Of a DNA stretch of 64,000 nucleotides, positions 40,034-49,685 are shown in pieces; position 1 is the first letter of the stretch; each line of letters starts with the position of its first letter. The notes under the pieces were generated by a model that did not search any database, was not told where the DNA came from, and worked only from the letters and a program-made list of their open reading frames with translations. Origin of the DNA: Pseudoalteromonas luteoviolacea DSM 6061 (GTDB lineage: Bacteria; Pseudomonadota; Gammaproteobacteria; Enterobacterales; Alteromonadaceae); assembly GCF_001625655.1 (NCBI RefSeq), contig NZ_AUYB01000112.1:1-64000 (forward strand), given 5' to 3'. The position numbers and the translations under genes are program-made.

Positions 40034-41758
40034 TTAAGCGTGGAAATCCGTTTTTGAAACTTTCACTTCAGCAACAATGCCTTTACGAATAACAAAATCG
40101 CCAAAACACTCTTGTTCATTACGCTCAGCGGCCCATTGACCAATTAATTCGTCCAGCGCAGGTAGGTAAGTTTCTTCGCCCACATTTTCAAGGTACAACT
40201 TAGGTACTCGGGTACCTTCGCGATTACCACCAAGGTATACGTTGTACTTCCCAGGACCTTTACCAACTAAACCTACTTCAGCCAACATTGCACGGCCACA
40301 GCCATTTGGACAACCAACAACGCGCAGGATGATGTCATCGTTTGGAACTTCATGCTTAGCAAGTAACGCTTCTGTTTTCTCAACTAAGTCAGGTAAATAA
40401 CGTTCTGCTTCAGCCATTGCTAGCGGACATGTTGGCATTGCAACACACGCCATAGAGCTCTTTCTCTGCTCAGTGTGGGTGTCATCAATCAGACCATGCT
40501 CACGAGCAATTTGCTCAATCTGTGCTTTGTCTTCTTCTGCAACACCTGCAATGATAAGGTTTTGGTTCGCTGTCATACGGAAATCACCTTTGTGGATTTC
40601 TGCAATCTTGCGACAGCCTGTTTTTAGCGGTTTATCTGGATAATCAAGGATACGACCACTTTGCAAGAATAGTGTTAAGTGGTGCTTACCATCAATGCCT
40701 TCAACCCAACCGAAACGATCGCCACGGTGTGTAAATTCGAATGGACGACTTGGCGCAAATTTAACACCTGCACGGTTTTCGACTTCTTCTTTGAAAGCAT
40801 CAATACCAAACGCATCTAATGTATATTTGGTCTTAGCGTTTTTACGATTAACACGGTTACCCCAGTCACGCTGTACACTTACAACGTGCTCTGCCACAGC
40901 TAAGGTGTGCTCTAGCGGAATAAAACCAAAGTCATCGGCACGACGCGGATAGGTATTCACATCACCGTGCGTCATAGCCAGACCACCACCAACTAGAACA
41001 TTAAAACCAACTAACTTACCTTCTTCAGCTATTGCGACAAAGTTCAAGTCATTTGCATGGACATCCACTTCGTTATTTGGAGGAATAGTTACAGTCGTTT
41101 TAAACTTACGCGGTAGGTAAGTAGAACCTAAAATCGGCTCTAAGTCGGTTGAATCTTTACGCTCGCCATTCAGCCAAATTTCTAAATAAGCACGCGTCTT
41201 TGGTAGTAAATGCTCAGAGATTTTAGCTGCCCACTCATAGGCTTCTTGATGTAATTCTGACTCTACTGGATTAGTGGTACACAACACGTTTCGGTTTACG
41301 TCACCAGCCGTCGCAATTGAGTCGATCCCCACATCATGCAAAGTTAAGTGCATTTCTTTGATATGTGGCTTTAACACACCATGAAACTGGAACGTTTGGC
41401 GAGTTGTCAGGCGGATACTGCCGTAAGAGGTTTTGTCTTCAGCAAATTTATCAATCGCTAGCCACTGCTCTGGCTTGATAATACCGCCAGGCATACGTGC
41501 ACGTAACATGACATTGTGCAGCGGCTCAAGTTTTTGCTTAGCACGCTCTGCACGAATATCGCGGTCATCTTGCTGATACATTCCGTGGAAACGGATCAGC
41601 TGAAAATTATCTTTGGTAAAACCACCTGTTAGTTGGTCACCTAAATCTGTTTCAATGGTGCCACGTAAGTGCTGACTCTCTGTTTTTAATCGCTCATTGT
41701 CAGCAAATTTAGCAGCGGGATCGTGCTTACTATTTGGCTTGTAGTCTTGGTTGCTCAT
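40034..41758 (-). CDS. cysI: Sulfite reductase hemoprotein beta subunit
   Basis: Catalyses the six-electron reduction of sulfite to sulfide at a siroheme/4Fe-4S centre. 574 residues (E. coli 570). The cluster-binding cysteines are in [15 protein letters not shown] (about 445) and [12 protein letters not shown] (about 485), and basic residues of the siroheme pocket (for example [13 protein letters not shown]) are present. Siroheme comes from CysG at 18.3 kb and electrons from CysJ, encoded just upstream. Confidence 0.98.
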   Translation of the reverse strand: MSNQDYKPNSKHDPAAKFADNERLKTESQHLRGTIETDLGDQLTGGFTKDNFQLIRFHGMYQQDDRDIRAERAKQKLEPLHNVMLRARMPGGIIKPEQWLAIDKFAEDKTSYGSIRLTTRQTFQFHGVLKPHIKEMHLTLHDVGIDSIATAGDVNRNVLCTTNPVESELHQEAYEWAAKISEHLLPKTRAYLEIWLNGERKDSTDLEPILGSTYLPRKFKTTVTIPPNNEVDVHANDLNFVAIAEEGKLVGFNVLVGGGLAMTHGDVNTYPRRADDFGFIPLEHTLAVAEHVVSVQRDWGNRVNRKNAKTKYTLDAFGIDAFKEEVENRAGVKFAPSRPFEFTHRGDRFGWVEGIDGKHHLTLFLQSGRILDYPDKPLKTGCRKIAEIHKGDFRMTANQNLIIAGVAEEDKAQIEQIAREHGLIDDTHTEQRKSSMACVAMPTCPLAMAEAERYLPDLVEKTEALLAKHEVPNDDIILRVVGCPNGCGRAMLAEVGLVGKGPGKYNVYLGGNREGTRVPKLYLENVGEETYLPALDELIGQWAAERNEQECFGDFVIRKGIVAEVKVSKTDFHA

Positions 41759-41812
41759 TGTTGTTCCTAAATTCGTATGCTGTGACGGTAAATAAGTGCG
41801 TTACGACGTCTA

Positions 41813-43630
41813 TTAGTAGACGTCTTTTTGATAACGGTTAGCACTACGCAGCTCTTTTAAATATTGCTCGGCCTGCTCATCGTCTTTCCCGCCATGGGTC
41901 TTAACAATGTCCAACAGTGCCTGGTGCACATCTTTAGCCATACGCGTGGCATCACCACAAACGTAGAAATGTGCACCCTTCTCTAACCAAGCAAAAACCT
42001 CTGCGCCCTTCTCACGAATACGATCTTGGACGTAAATTTTCTCTGCCTGGTCCCGACTAAATGCCAAATCAACACGATTCAGCAGTCCAGACTTCACATA
42101 CCCTTGAACTTCTACTTGGTATAAGAAATCTTGTGTAAAGTGTGGGTTGCCAAAGAACAACCAGTTTTCACCTTCCGCTTCACGCGCATCACGCTCTTGC
42201 AAAAATGCTCTGAATGGCGCGATACCTGTACCTGGACCAACCATAATCACTGGCGTGTTATCGTCAGTTGGCAAACGGAAGTTGTCATTGTGTTCACTGA
42301 ATACTTTTACTTTTGTGCCTTCTTCAACGCGATGTGCCAAGAAGCCCGAGCAACCACCATAATGTTGCTCACCAAACGCTTCGAACTCAACCAGGCCAAC
42401 AGTCAAGTGAACTTCTTCTTCCACTTCCGCCTGACTTGAAGCAATTGAATACAAACGTGCTTGGATTTTACGGCAGCACTCTACAAGTGTTTGCGCATCA
42501 ATATCACTTGGATTTTGTCTAATCACATCAAATATCTGACGCGCTTCCAAATACTCACGTAAAGCTGCTTTATCAGTAATTAGCTGAGCAAGTTCCTCAT
42601 TCCCAGTAGCCGCTGCATACTTCTCAACAAAACCTGGATAAGACTGTGTTAACTCAAGCTTTTCAATCAGTGCATCACGGACAGTTAGGGTATCATCGCC
42701 CAGCTTAACTTCTGTTGCAGGTGCGATATTTAAAGCACCTAATACATCATCAACTAACGCTTCATCATTTAAGAAGTACACACCTAACGCATCACCTGGC
42801 TGATAACTGATATCAGATCCGTCTAAATCGATTTCGATGTGGCGTACATCTTTGGTCGAATCACGACCTGTAATTTTAACCGCGGAAGAGATTTCAGCAG
42901 TAAATGGGTTTTGCTTGGTGTACTGACTGTGTGCCGCTTGTGGCGCCCCAAAAGGTGCACTAACTACATTTGCTCCACCTGCACTTTGCTGTGCCTTTAA
43001 CTCTGGCTCGAATGCATCCAGTGCCGAAGCAATCCAAGTTTCTGCCTGCTCTTCATAATCAACATCTAAATCAGCACGTGCAACCACACTTTCAGCGCCT
43101 AGCTTTTGTAAACGCTCTTCAAAATCAATGGCGGTTTGACAGAAAAACTCATAGCTTGAATCACCAAGTCCAAGTACGGCAATTTTTACCCCATCTAATT
43201 TAGGCGCTTTTTTACCAACTAAGAACTCATGCAGATTTTCTGCATCTTCTGGTGGCTCACCTTCACCATATGTAGATACCGCAACCGCGATGAATTTTTC
43301 TTTCTTCAAGTTGCTCGGCTTATAATCAGCCATGTTAACCAATTTGGCTGTTAACCCGCGAGCCTTCGCTTGCGCTTCCAGCTGTGCAGCAACGCCTTTT
43401 GCGTTACCTGTTTGCGAACCAAATAAAATAGTAAGTGGTGCCGCTTCTTGTGCAGGTGCAGCCGCCTCTCCAATTATGCCACCGAGCGCCGCAGTATTGG
43501 CATTTGCAGCCAAGTAACCACTCACCCAAGCTTGTTGAATTGGATTTAGCTCAGCCACCAACCCTTGTAACTTTTGCAGTTGTTCTTGTGAAAGCGGACT
43601 TGCCGCAGCACTCAGTTGACTTAACAACAT
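41813..43630 (-). CDS. cysJ: Sulfite reductase flavoprotein alpha subunit
   Basis: Diflavin reductase that passes NADPH electrons via FAD and FMN to CysI. 605 residues: flavodoxin domain about 65-205 (FGSQTGNAKGVA, STYGEGEPPEDA), FAD-binding domain about 230-445 (RLYSIASS) and NADPH domain to the C terminus (MVGPGTGIAPFRAFLQER, ending RYQKDVY). First gene of cysJIH. An unusual inverted repeat lies in its upstream region (43704-43740). Confidence 0.98.
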   Translation of the reverse strand: MLLSQLSAAASPLSQEQLQKLQGLVAELNPIQQAWVSGYLAANANTAALGGIIGEAAAPAQEAAPLTILFGSQTGNAKGVAAQLEAQAKARGLTAKLVNMADYKPSNLKKEKFIAVAVSTYGEGEPPEDAENLHEFLVGKKAPKLDGVKIAVLGLGDSSYEFFCQTAIDFEERLQKLGAESVVARADLDVDYEEQAETWIASALDAFEPELKAQQSAGGANVVSAPFGAPQAAHSQYTKQNPFTAEISSAVKITGRDSTKDVRHIEIDLDGSDISYQPGDALGVYFLNDEALVDDVLGALNIAPATEVKLGDDTLTVRDALIEKLELTQSYPGFVEKYAAATGNEELAQLITDKAALREYLEARQIFDVIRQNPSDIDAQTLVECCRKIQARLYSIASSQAEVEEEVHLTVGLVEFEAFGEQHYGGCSGFLAHRVEEGTKVKVFSEHNDNFRLPTDDNTPVIMVGPGTGIAPFRAFLQERDAREAEGENWLFFGNPHFTQDFLYQVEVQGYVKSGLLNRVDLAFSRDQAEKIYVQDRIREKGAEVFAWLEKGAHFYVCGDATRMAKDVHQALLDIVKTHGGKDDEQAEQYLKELRSANRYQKDVY

Positions 43631-43703
43631 TGATTATTCCCCGTAACCCATTTCGTTTACTTGCTATCGCACCTGACTGTGCAGGTCATTTAATAGCATG
43701 CAG

Positions 43704-43740
43704 GATACTGTTCCTATCTAACAAAAAAAAGAACAGTATC
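43704..43740 (-). promoter_or_regulatory. Inverted repeat in the cysJ upstream region
   Basis: A perfect 10-bp inverted repeat GATACTGTTC/GAACAGTATC (43704-43713 and 43731-43740) separated by 17 bp that include A8. Pairing extends by GCA/TGC after a one-base bulge. It lies about 75-110 bp upstream of the cysJ start. It could be a leader hairpin or an operator; no known site is recognised. Confidence 0.45.
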
Positions 43741-43828
43741 TGCTTTGTTATTCCTTTTAGTTATGAAAAGAAAAAAACTCCAAATAAAACAGATTAAACA
43801 TCTCGATCATTTTTTGATCAAAAGTTAT

Positions 43829-43857
43829 TTAACATTTTAATAACTGTAAAGTACATT
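43829..43857 (+). promoter_or_regulatory. Candidate promoter of the secreted endonuclease gene
   Basis: TTAACA (43829-43834), a 17-bp spacer and TACATT (43852-43857), about 43 bp ahead of the endonuclease ATG. A fair match to sigma-70 consensus; no experimental support. Confidence 0.45.
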
Positions 43858-43899
43858 ATCTGACCTTAATTTCCATACACGAAACAATAAGAGAAAAAA

Positions 43900-45540
43900 A
43901 TGAAACACAGTAACAAATACAGGAACAGCTTAAATACTACTGTTTTAATTGGATTATTTGTTCCTATAGTAAGTGCAAACGTCAGTAATGGTAGCTTCGA
44001 GAATTGGCAACAAAACACACCGAGCAATTGGTCTACTATTGACACTGGAATTACAATAAATCAAGTAGGCTCCCCCCTTAAAGATGGTCAAAGCGCTGCT
44101 GAAGTCGTCGTCAAGACCGCTACACAGGGGAATACAGACTTGCGTCAGACTATTTCCGTTATAGGTGGACAAAACTACACTTTCAGTACTTGGGTTTATC
44201 ACACTGAAGGGAATGTGAAAGCAAGGTTGTACGTTGATGGTTACCGTGGTTATTCAAACGAAAATCAAACGGGACAATGGCAACAACTCAGCTATCAATA
44301 TACCGCGAGTAGCAGTAAAGATATCGAAGTAGGCCTGCGATTTTATGATACAAGCGGATTTGATGGCTCAGAAATTGTTTATGTTGATCACTTTACCCCC
44401 AGTGACTCAACTACCACTCCACCGCCACCTCCTCCCCCGCAATGCCAGCAAAACTCAGTTCAATTCAAACTCATCACCGATAACTACGCCAGCGAAACCA
44501 GTTGGGAATTGAAAAACCAACAAGGGCAAGTGATCAACCGCGGTAGCGGATATGCAAATACCACCACCTATACTGAATCAATGTGTTTAGCTGATGACAC
44601 CTACACATTCGTGATTTCCGATAGCTATGGCGATGGTATTTGCTGCTCGCAGGGTAATGGTAGTTATGAGTTGACCTTTAACGGTCAAGTTCTAGCTGCT
44701 GGTGGCCAATTTACCAATCAAGAGCAAAAACAATTTACACTGGGCAGTGACGGCGGTGATGGTGGTGGAGGCCAAGATCCAACGGGTTATTATGCATCTG
44801 CGGCAGGTCTGACTGGTTTTACTCTCAAGTCCCAATTGCATACCATCATCAAAGATCACAACAATCGCGGTTACAGCGCGCTGTGGTCATTCATAGACCA
44901 GTACGAACGCGATAATTACTTTGAAAAAGACAATACTGTACTCGACAGATATTCTGAAAAACCGACCACAGCTGATTCAGTAAACTTCACAGCAGTAGGT
45001 GACCAGTGCGGTAGCTACCGTGTAGAAGGTGACTGCTACAATCGCGAACATTCATTTCCAAAAAGTTGGTTTGGCGGCAAGATAGAGCCAATGAATTCAG
45101 ATGTGCATCATATCTTTGCGTCAGACGGTTTTGTCAATGCGAAGCGCAACAGCTACCCGTTTGGAGAGGTTGGCAGCGCTAGCTATACCTCGAGCAATGG
45201 CAGTAAGCTTGGCAGCGCTAGTGGCATCAATTACTCTGGAACTGTTTTTGAACCTATTGATCAGTTTAAAGGAGATATTGCTCGCATTTATTTCTATATG
45301 GCAACTCGCTATGAAAATGTTGTTGCAGGCTGGCAGAACAAATCAAGTTACGGTAATGATGTTTTGAACGGCACCACAAACGTCGTATTTGAGCCTTGGG
45401 TTGTCGCTTTACTTAAACGCTGGCATCAGCAAGATCCAGTCGATGATGTAGAGCGCGCTCGTAACCAAGCGGCGTTTGAATTCCAAGGTAACCGTAATCC
45501 GTACGTTGACCACCCAGAATTTGTCGACAAAATTTGGTAA
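43900..45540 (+). CDS. Secreted multidomain endonuclease I
   Basis: A 546-residue exported nuclease. Signal peptide about 1-26, then a carbohydrate-binding-like beta domain (about 28-165, NGSFENWQQNTPSNWS), a proline linker (PPPPPPP, about 174-180), a second beta domain (about 182-285) with the motif SDSYGDGICCSQGNGSYEL, a Gly/Asp-rich linker, and an endonuclease I catalytic domain (about 295-546). Catalytic-type residues are in CYNREHSFPKSWF, SDVHHIFASDG, AKRNSYPFGEV and GNRNPYVDHPEFV. Likely degrades extracellular DNA for nutrients or biofilm turnover; the added domains may target it to a surface. Confidence 0.92.
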   Translation: MKHSNKYRNSLNTTVLIGLFVPIVSANVSNGSFENWQQNTPSNWSTIDTGITINQVGSPLKDGQSAAEVVVKTATQGNTDLRQTISVIGGQNYTFSTWVYHTEGNVKARLYVDGYRGYSNENQTGQWQQLSYQYTASSSKDIEVGLRFYDTSGFDGSEIVYVDHFTPSDSTTTPPPPPPPQCQQNSVQFKLITDNYASETSWELKNQQGQVINRGSGYANTTTYTESMCLADDTYTFVISDSYGDGICCSQGNGSYELTFNGQVLAAGGQFTNQEQKQFTLGSDGGDGGGGQDPTGYYASAAGLTGFTLKSQLHTIIKDHNNRGYSALWSFIDQYERDNYFEKDNTVLDRYSEKPTTADSVNFTAVGDQCGSYRVEGDCYNREHSFPKSWFGGKIEPMNSDVHHIFASDGFVNAKRNSYPFGEVGSASYTSSNGSKLGSASGINYSGTVFEPIDQFKGDIARIYFYMATRYENVVAGWQNKSSYGNDVLNGTTNVVFEPWVVALLKRWHQQDPVDDVERARNQAAFEFQGNRNPYVDHPEFVDKIW

Positions 45541-45552
45541 CTTTGTTTAATC

Positions 45553-45573
45553 CCTGAGTAGGTTTCACTCAGG
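45553..45573 (+). terminator. Hairpin after the secreted endonuclease gene
   Basis: A perfect 7-bp stem CCTGAGT/ACTCAGG with a 7-nt loop, 12 bp past the stop. No T run follows, so termination is possible but unproven; it may protect the mRNA end. Confidence 0.5.
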
Positions 45574-45580
45574 TGAAAAG

Positions 45581-45608
45581 AAAAAAGCGGCCTAATCCAT
45601 TAGGCCGC
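45581..45608 (-). terminator. Terminator of the DUF3103-like gene
   Basis: A perfect stem GCGGCCTAA/TTAGGCCGC with a 4-nt loop; read on the minus strand it is followed by T6CT4 (A run on the plus strand). It faces the gene ending at 45721. Confidence 0.85.
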
Positions 45609-45720
45609 GTAACATACTCAGCGCAGAGTCTACGTGAGTGTTTAATAAAGGTAAGCTAACCTTCTTCCTATCCTGTAAACCGTTTTGATATTCCACCACC
45701 GCCGCGATTTACAAGTGTAC

Positions 45721-46914
45721 TTACCTTGGCTCTATCGTTAAGGGAGATAAAGTCATTTTCGCGTTATTGCTCGCCCCCATCAGGTTGTTGTATTGGCGAT
45801 TTTCAAATAACGTATAAAATACATCTACATAGTCATCATCATTAGTAAACCAGTGACTTGGCATTGCCTTGATTAACTCGTTCGTTAATTGCGGAATAAT
45901 GGCATAACCTTGGACATTTGGATCAGGGATCAGTCTCATCACTTGCGTTACGATATTAAGGAAAGTAGATGCCAGCTCTTGATAATTTGTATTGTCATCA
46001 TGTTCCATCAACAGAACATCAGCCGCCTGCCAGCGATACCTTTCCCAGTGAATCAGGATCTGATTAGGCGTGTAATCTTGTCCATCATGGTCTAGGTATG
46101 GTAGATCCACTACATCTAAAGCGGGCTCATCTCGTGTTGGGCTAACACCATTGACGACTGCATAGACCTCTGCAGCACCTGAGATCCATGGTTCTTTGTC
46201 GTCATTCAAACGAATACGACTAATGACCGACGTTGAGATAGGCGCGGCTTGCTGTACACCAAATTCAGAGCTCGACTGAAAACCGCCACTTGCAATGCGC
46301 TCGCGACCTTGGTTGAACACCTTGCGCATTACCTCAACACCTTCACGGTGAACAAGTTGCTTATCTAGCTCAACAACCAAGACTGGCCTGGTGGGCATTT
46401 GCTGTGCATCGAGTAAATGCAGCTCGCCATTTGCATCAAATGCCTCAACATGGATCCATTGCGTATCCTCACCGCGTGGTGCAAAAGCAACTAAAGGTAC
46501 TTGGCCATTTTCCCATTGCGACAACATTGCATCATCAGCTAGGCGCAACTGATAAACATTTTGGCCATCACTAGAGAGCCCTTTCAGCTGTCGAGTTTGC
46601 TCACTGGCTTGTACACTCAATTGTGCACTTGCAGTAGGTAAGTCTAATTCAGCAAAACTTAACTTATTCGCGCTATCCAACCGATTTAACCAATTTGCTT
46701 GTTTGGCGCTTAGCTGTGCTGCCACAGTTTTAGCTACGACTCTTTTGATGTCTGCCACTTGCATGTTTTGAGTGTTAAATCTGTCTATCGATTGCAACTC
46801 AGTATGAGTTGAGATATTTGCTCTCGATGATTGCTCTAATTGGCTCGCAAACGCCGTAGTACTGGCTAACATCAGCACTGAGTTCAGTGCCGCAAACTTA
46901 AGTAACCTATTCAT
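45721..46914 (-). CDS. Secreted protein, DUF3103-like
   Basis: A 397-residue exported protein with a clean signal peptide (about 1-23, LASTTAFA). It resembles DUF3103 proteins of Vibrio and Pseudoalteromonas: a long N-terminal helical part, then PLVAFAPRGEDTQWIHVEAFDANG, RPVLVVELD and a C-terminal region with tryptophans (ILIHWERYRWQAADVLLMEHDD). Function unknown; the family name is recalled and not searched. Convergent with the secreted endonuclease, with its own terminator. Confidence 0.75.
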   Translation of the reverse strand: MNRLLKFAALNSVLMLASTTAFASQLEQSSRANISTHTELQSIDRFNTQNMQVADIKRVVAKTVAAQLSAKQANWLNRLDSANKLSFAELDLPTASAQLSVQASEQTRQLKGLSSDGQNVYQLRLADDAMLSQWENGQVPLVAFAPRGEDTQWIHVEAFDANGELHLLDAQQMPTRPVLVVELDKQLVHREGVEVMRKVFNQGRERIASGGFQSSSEFGVQQAAPISTSVISRIRLNDDKEPWISGAAEVYAVVNGVSPTRDEPALDVVDLPYLDHDGQDYTPNQILIHWERYRWQAADVLLMEHDDNTNYQELASTFLNIVTQVMRLIPDPNVQGYAIIPQLTNELIKAMPSHWFTNDDDYVDVFYTLFENRQYNNLMGASNNAKMTLSPLTIEPR

Positions 46915-47522
46915 AACATTTCCTTGAAATAATCCGTGTGTTTTTTATTTACCCTAAGATAAACAACTTATGTGTGCATAAACACGATAAAACAGCACAA
47001 TAGATTTATCAAGATATTAATAACAGATTAACATGAAAAAATTAATATCGACGCTATCGTAATGATATTTATAGATTTAGTGGTAAACTTTACAAAAAAT
47101 GGGATAATTAATTATAACAATAATATGAATTGTCGAATGTTTACACTGTTAAACGTGCCCAATTTTTAGACTTCCATTGAATATCGCTTTATATCACATA
47201 GTAATAACTAAAAAACATAAATAACAATCAGATAGATAACCCTTAATGTCACTTAAATGCGGTAGTTATAAATGGCAATTTGTCAATCGAATACTCGCCT
47301 TACTAAACGAATAACGAAGCCTATTCAGGTAATTTAAATAATTAAATTAACCTCAACATTTTACCTATTTTGGGTTTTAAATGAAAATAAATGTAAATAA
47401 GCTCCGAATTCTAAGTAAAAACTCAAAAAATAGAGAAGTAATAATAGGTGAAATGATCTTTTAAAGAAGCTGTTGGTTAAATAACAAATACCACCAACAG
47501 CAATATTGCGAGTTTTGAAAAG
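46915..47522. other. 608-bp AT-rich gap without a convincing gene
   Basis: The interval is strongly AT-rich and full of stops in all frames. The only element seen is an inverted repeat GCTGTTGGT/ACCAACAGC with a 15-nt loop (47469-47477 and 47493-47501), just past the end of the 126-residue gene at 47523, a possible minus-strand terminator. Upstream signals of the DUF3103-like gene probably lie near 46920-47000. A small RNA cannot be excluded. Confidence 0.5.
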
Positions 47523-47903
47523 TTACTTTTCTATGGGATAAAGTGTGATTTCAATTCCTGCACCTATAGCAGATATACGCAACAGCGTATCCACATCAAT
47601 GGCCTGAGAATAGCATTTAGGAGAAGTACCTGATGTAAACCCAATATCAAACGTACGCTTTTTGCACCCTAACCACTGCTTTAAAGCCGCCTTAGAACAG
47701 GACTCGATTAATTCACACAAGTGATTTATTGCTTTATTGGGACTTGTAACTTCAGCACTTGACTCAATTCTGGCCAGCTCTCTATAGTCATCTTTGTCAT
47801 AGTGCAGTACTACAGCGTTACGCTTTAGATCCTCAACCAAAGCGGAGATGTCGTGTTTGGACTCTAACTCTAAATCGACATTTAAAAATTGGATTTCTGA
47901 CAT
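47523..47903 (-). CDS. Hypothetical protein, 126 aa
   Basis: Soluble acidic protein without signal peptide or membrane segment, starting MSEIQFLNVDLELES. Alternating hydrophobic and polar strands, a helix around residues 55-80 (AINHLCELIESCSKAALKQWL) and a C-terminal strand GIEITLYPIEK suggest a compact alpha/beta fold. The sequence FDIGFTSG occurs around residue 86. I do not recognise a named family. Single gene between two AT-rich gaps. Confidence 0.68.
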   Translation of the reverse strand: MSEIQFLNVDLELESKHDISALVEDLKRNAVVLHYDKDDYRELARIESSAEVTSPNKAINHLCELIESCSKAALKQWLGCKKRTFDIGFTSGTSPKCYSQAIDVDTLLRISAIGAGIEITLYPIEK

Positions 47904-48092
47904 TGCGAATGCGTTACCTTGCTTTGTGATTGGACCTAAGCCCGCTAATTGTTCAACTTATCTACAACAAACTATCATTTTGTGAGCGTAAACCCCACCC
48001 AAAAATCATACTTTTGGGTGCGACAATTTGTCACCTTGGATTTTACGTTAATTTCAATAAGCTATCAGCAATTTTGACCAAAAAACAGAGTA

Positions 48093-48800
48093 ATGAATAA
48101 AACAACCCTAAAGCCAGCCAGAAAAGTCCACAAATACCTTGGCTATTTGCTCGCACTGCAGATCTTTGCTTGGTTGCTAGGCGGCCTTGTCATGAGTGCT
48201 ATTCCATTAGACATGGTCCATGGTAAACACCTTGCTCAAAGACAGCTAGTAAACCCATTCAATACAACAGATTACACTGCGAGCTTGGATAAAATAATTG
48301 CAGATATTGCCAATTTACAAAAAATAGAATACACCCACTTTCTCGACCAACCCGTTATCAAAGTCAGTGCCGATAAAACCATATATTTTGATGGTAAGTA
48401 TGGTCTTCCTATACCAGCGCCAACTGAAGCTCAAATTAGCCAACAAGCAAAAGCTCACTACTTGGGTAGCGCACCACAAGCGAGCATTGAACATCTTGAA
48501 GAAGGACCCCGAGAAGTACAGTATCGCAGACACATTTGGCGTGTTGTCTATGCCGACTGGGTAAATACCACTATTTATTTGGATGCTATCAGCGGTCAAG
48601 TCATCACTGTGCGCAGTACACTATGGCGCATATTCGATTTTTTCTGGATGCTGCACATCATGGACTACGATGAACGAGACGATTTCAATAACCCGTTGCT
48701 AATCTCTTTTTCCGCGACAAGTGTATTGTTTTGTATTTCGGGCATGATTTTGCTCATGCAATCACCGCCATGGCGGCGCAGACGCATTCAACGTAATTAA
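48093..48800 (+). CDS. PepSY-type inner membrane protein
   Basis: A 235-residue protein with an N-terminal membrane helix (about 16-37), a periplasmic part of about 165 residues and a C-terminal helix (about 205-224) ending in a basic tail (PPWRRRRIQRN). The opening LKPARKVHKYLGYLLALQIFAWLLGGLVMS and the segment YLDAISGQVITVRSTLWRIFDFFWMLHIMDY are typical of PepSY-associated membrane proteins, some of which act in iron or siderophore reduction. Function here is unassigned. The nuclease gene follows after 64 bp. Confidence 0.8.
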   Translation: MNKTTLKPARKVHKYLGYLLALQIFAWLLGGLVMSAIPLDMVHGKHLAQRQLVNPFNTTDYTASLDKIIADIANLQKIEYTHFLDQPVIKVSADKTIYFDGKYGLPIPAPTEAQISQQAKAHYLGSAPQASIEHLEEGPREVQYRRHIWRVVYADWVNTTIYLDAISGQVITVRSTLWRIFDFFWMLHIMDYDERDDFNNPLLISFSATSVLFCISGMILLMQSPPWRRRRIQRN

Positions 48801-48864
48801 TCACACCCGCACTTGAATTTCGTTATGATGAACATAGTCCTGAAGTCCACCCTAGGTGAGAGGC

Positions 48865-49494
48865 ATGTTCAACGTTTTACCTTTGGGCGTGATACTACTG
48901 ATTTTTACAACCGGTGGTCACGCCCAATCATTTGATAGCTTTTACAAAGCAAAAAAATACTTAACGCGTCAAATCGCGCCACACGATACAACTTTATATT
49001 GCGGCTGTGAGATTAAAAAACAGGGTAAGAAACTTGTTCCAGATCCAACTGCCTGTGGCTATCGACCCAGAAAACCCATTACACGCAGTGGCAAACCTAA
49101 TATACGAGCAACAAGAATTGAGTGGGAACATATTGTACCCGCTTGGGAATTTGGCCACCAATTACAGTGTTGGCAACAAGGTGGTCGGAAAAACTGCCGT
49201 AAAGTGAGTGCTAAGTTTCGCCAAATGGAAACGGATATCAATAACCTTGCACCAGCAATAGGTGAAATCAATGCAGATCGCAGCAACTTTCGCTTTGGCG
49301 TACTGCCCCATGCTTCCTATCAACATGGTGCATGTGAAGTCAAAATTGATTTTAAGCAACGCGTAATAGAACCGCCTCACTACGCACGAAAAAAAATTGC
49401 TAACGCGTATTTCTATATGCAAAAAACCTATGGGCTCAAGCTCAGTGAACGACAGCAAAAACTCTTCACGATTTGGGCAAATGATTATAAATGA
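48865..49494 (+). CDS. Periplasmic or extracellular deoxyribonuclease, Dns/EndA family
   Basis: A 209-residue nuclease starting at the ATG at 48865 (an upstream GTG at 48856 is in frame; AGGTGA sits between). Signal peptide about 1-20. The catalytic region RIEWEHIVPAWEFG and METDINNLAPAIGEINADRSNFRFG are diagnostic for EndA/Vvn-type endonuclease I, with the general-base histidine in WEHIVPA. Six cysteines in the mature part could form three disulfides (Vvn has four). In Vibrio, Dns degrades extracellular DNA and limits natural transformation. Confidence 0.94.
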   Translation: MFNVLPLGVILLIFTTGGHAQSFDSFYKAKKYLTRQIAPHDTTLYCGCEIKKQGKKLVPDPTACGYRPRKPITRSGKPNIRATRIEWEHIVPAWEFGHQLQCWQQGGRKNCRKVSAKFRQMETDINNLAPAIGEINADRSNFRFGVLPHASYQHGACEVKIDFKQRVIEPPHYARKKIANAYFYMQKTYGLKLSERQQKLFTIWANDYK

Positions 49495-49685
49495 ACCTTC
49501 TCAAATGAATAAAATTATATTCGAACAAAATAGGAACAAGCTCCCGTATTTTCGTTGTAATCTTGCACGACAGTTGATAATTTGGGCTCATAATACTTAG
49601 AGTAATAGTACAGATTGAAAGCACATCTCGATTTATGGGGTCTATTTTCTATAACGGCCAGTGCTTTAACATATAGGAACGGGAT

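Noticed and set aside
42131..43203. Plus-strand open frames inside cysJ
   Set aside because: Antisense shadows of a conserved gene, with no recognisable product.
44430..44440. Proline run in the endonuclease as a sign of frameshift or repeat error
   Set aside because: The frame stays open, and domain similarity continues on both sides; a Pro-rich linker is the simpler reading.
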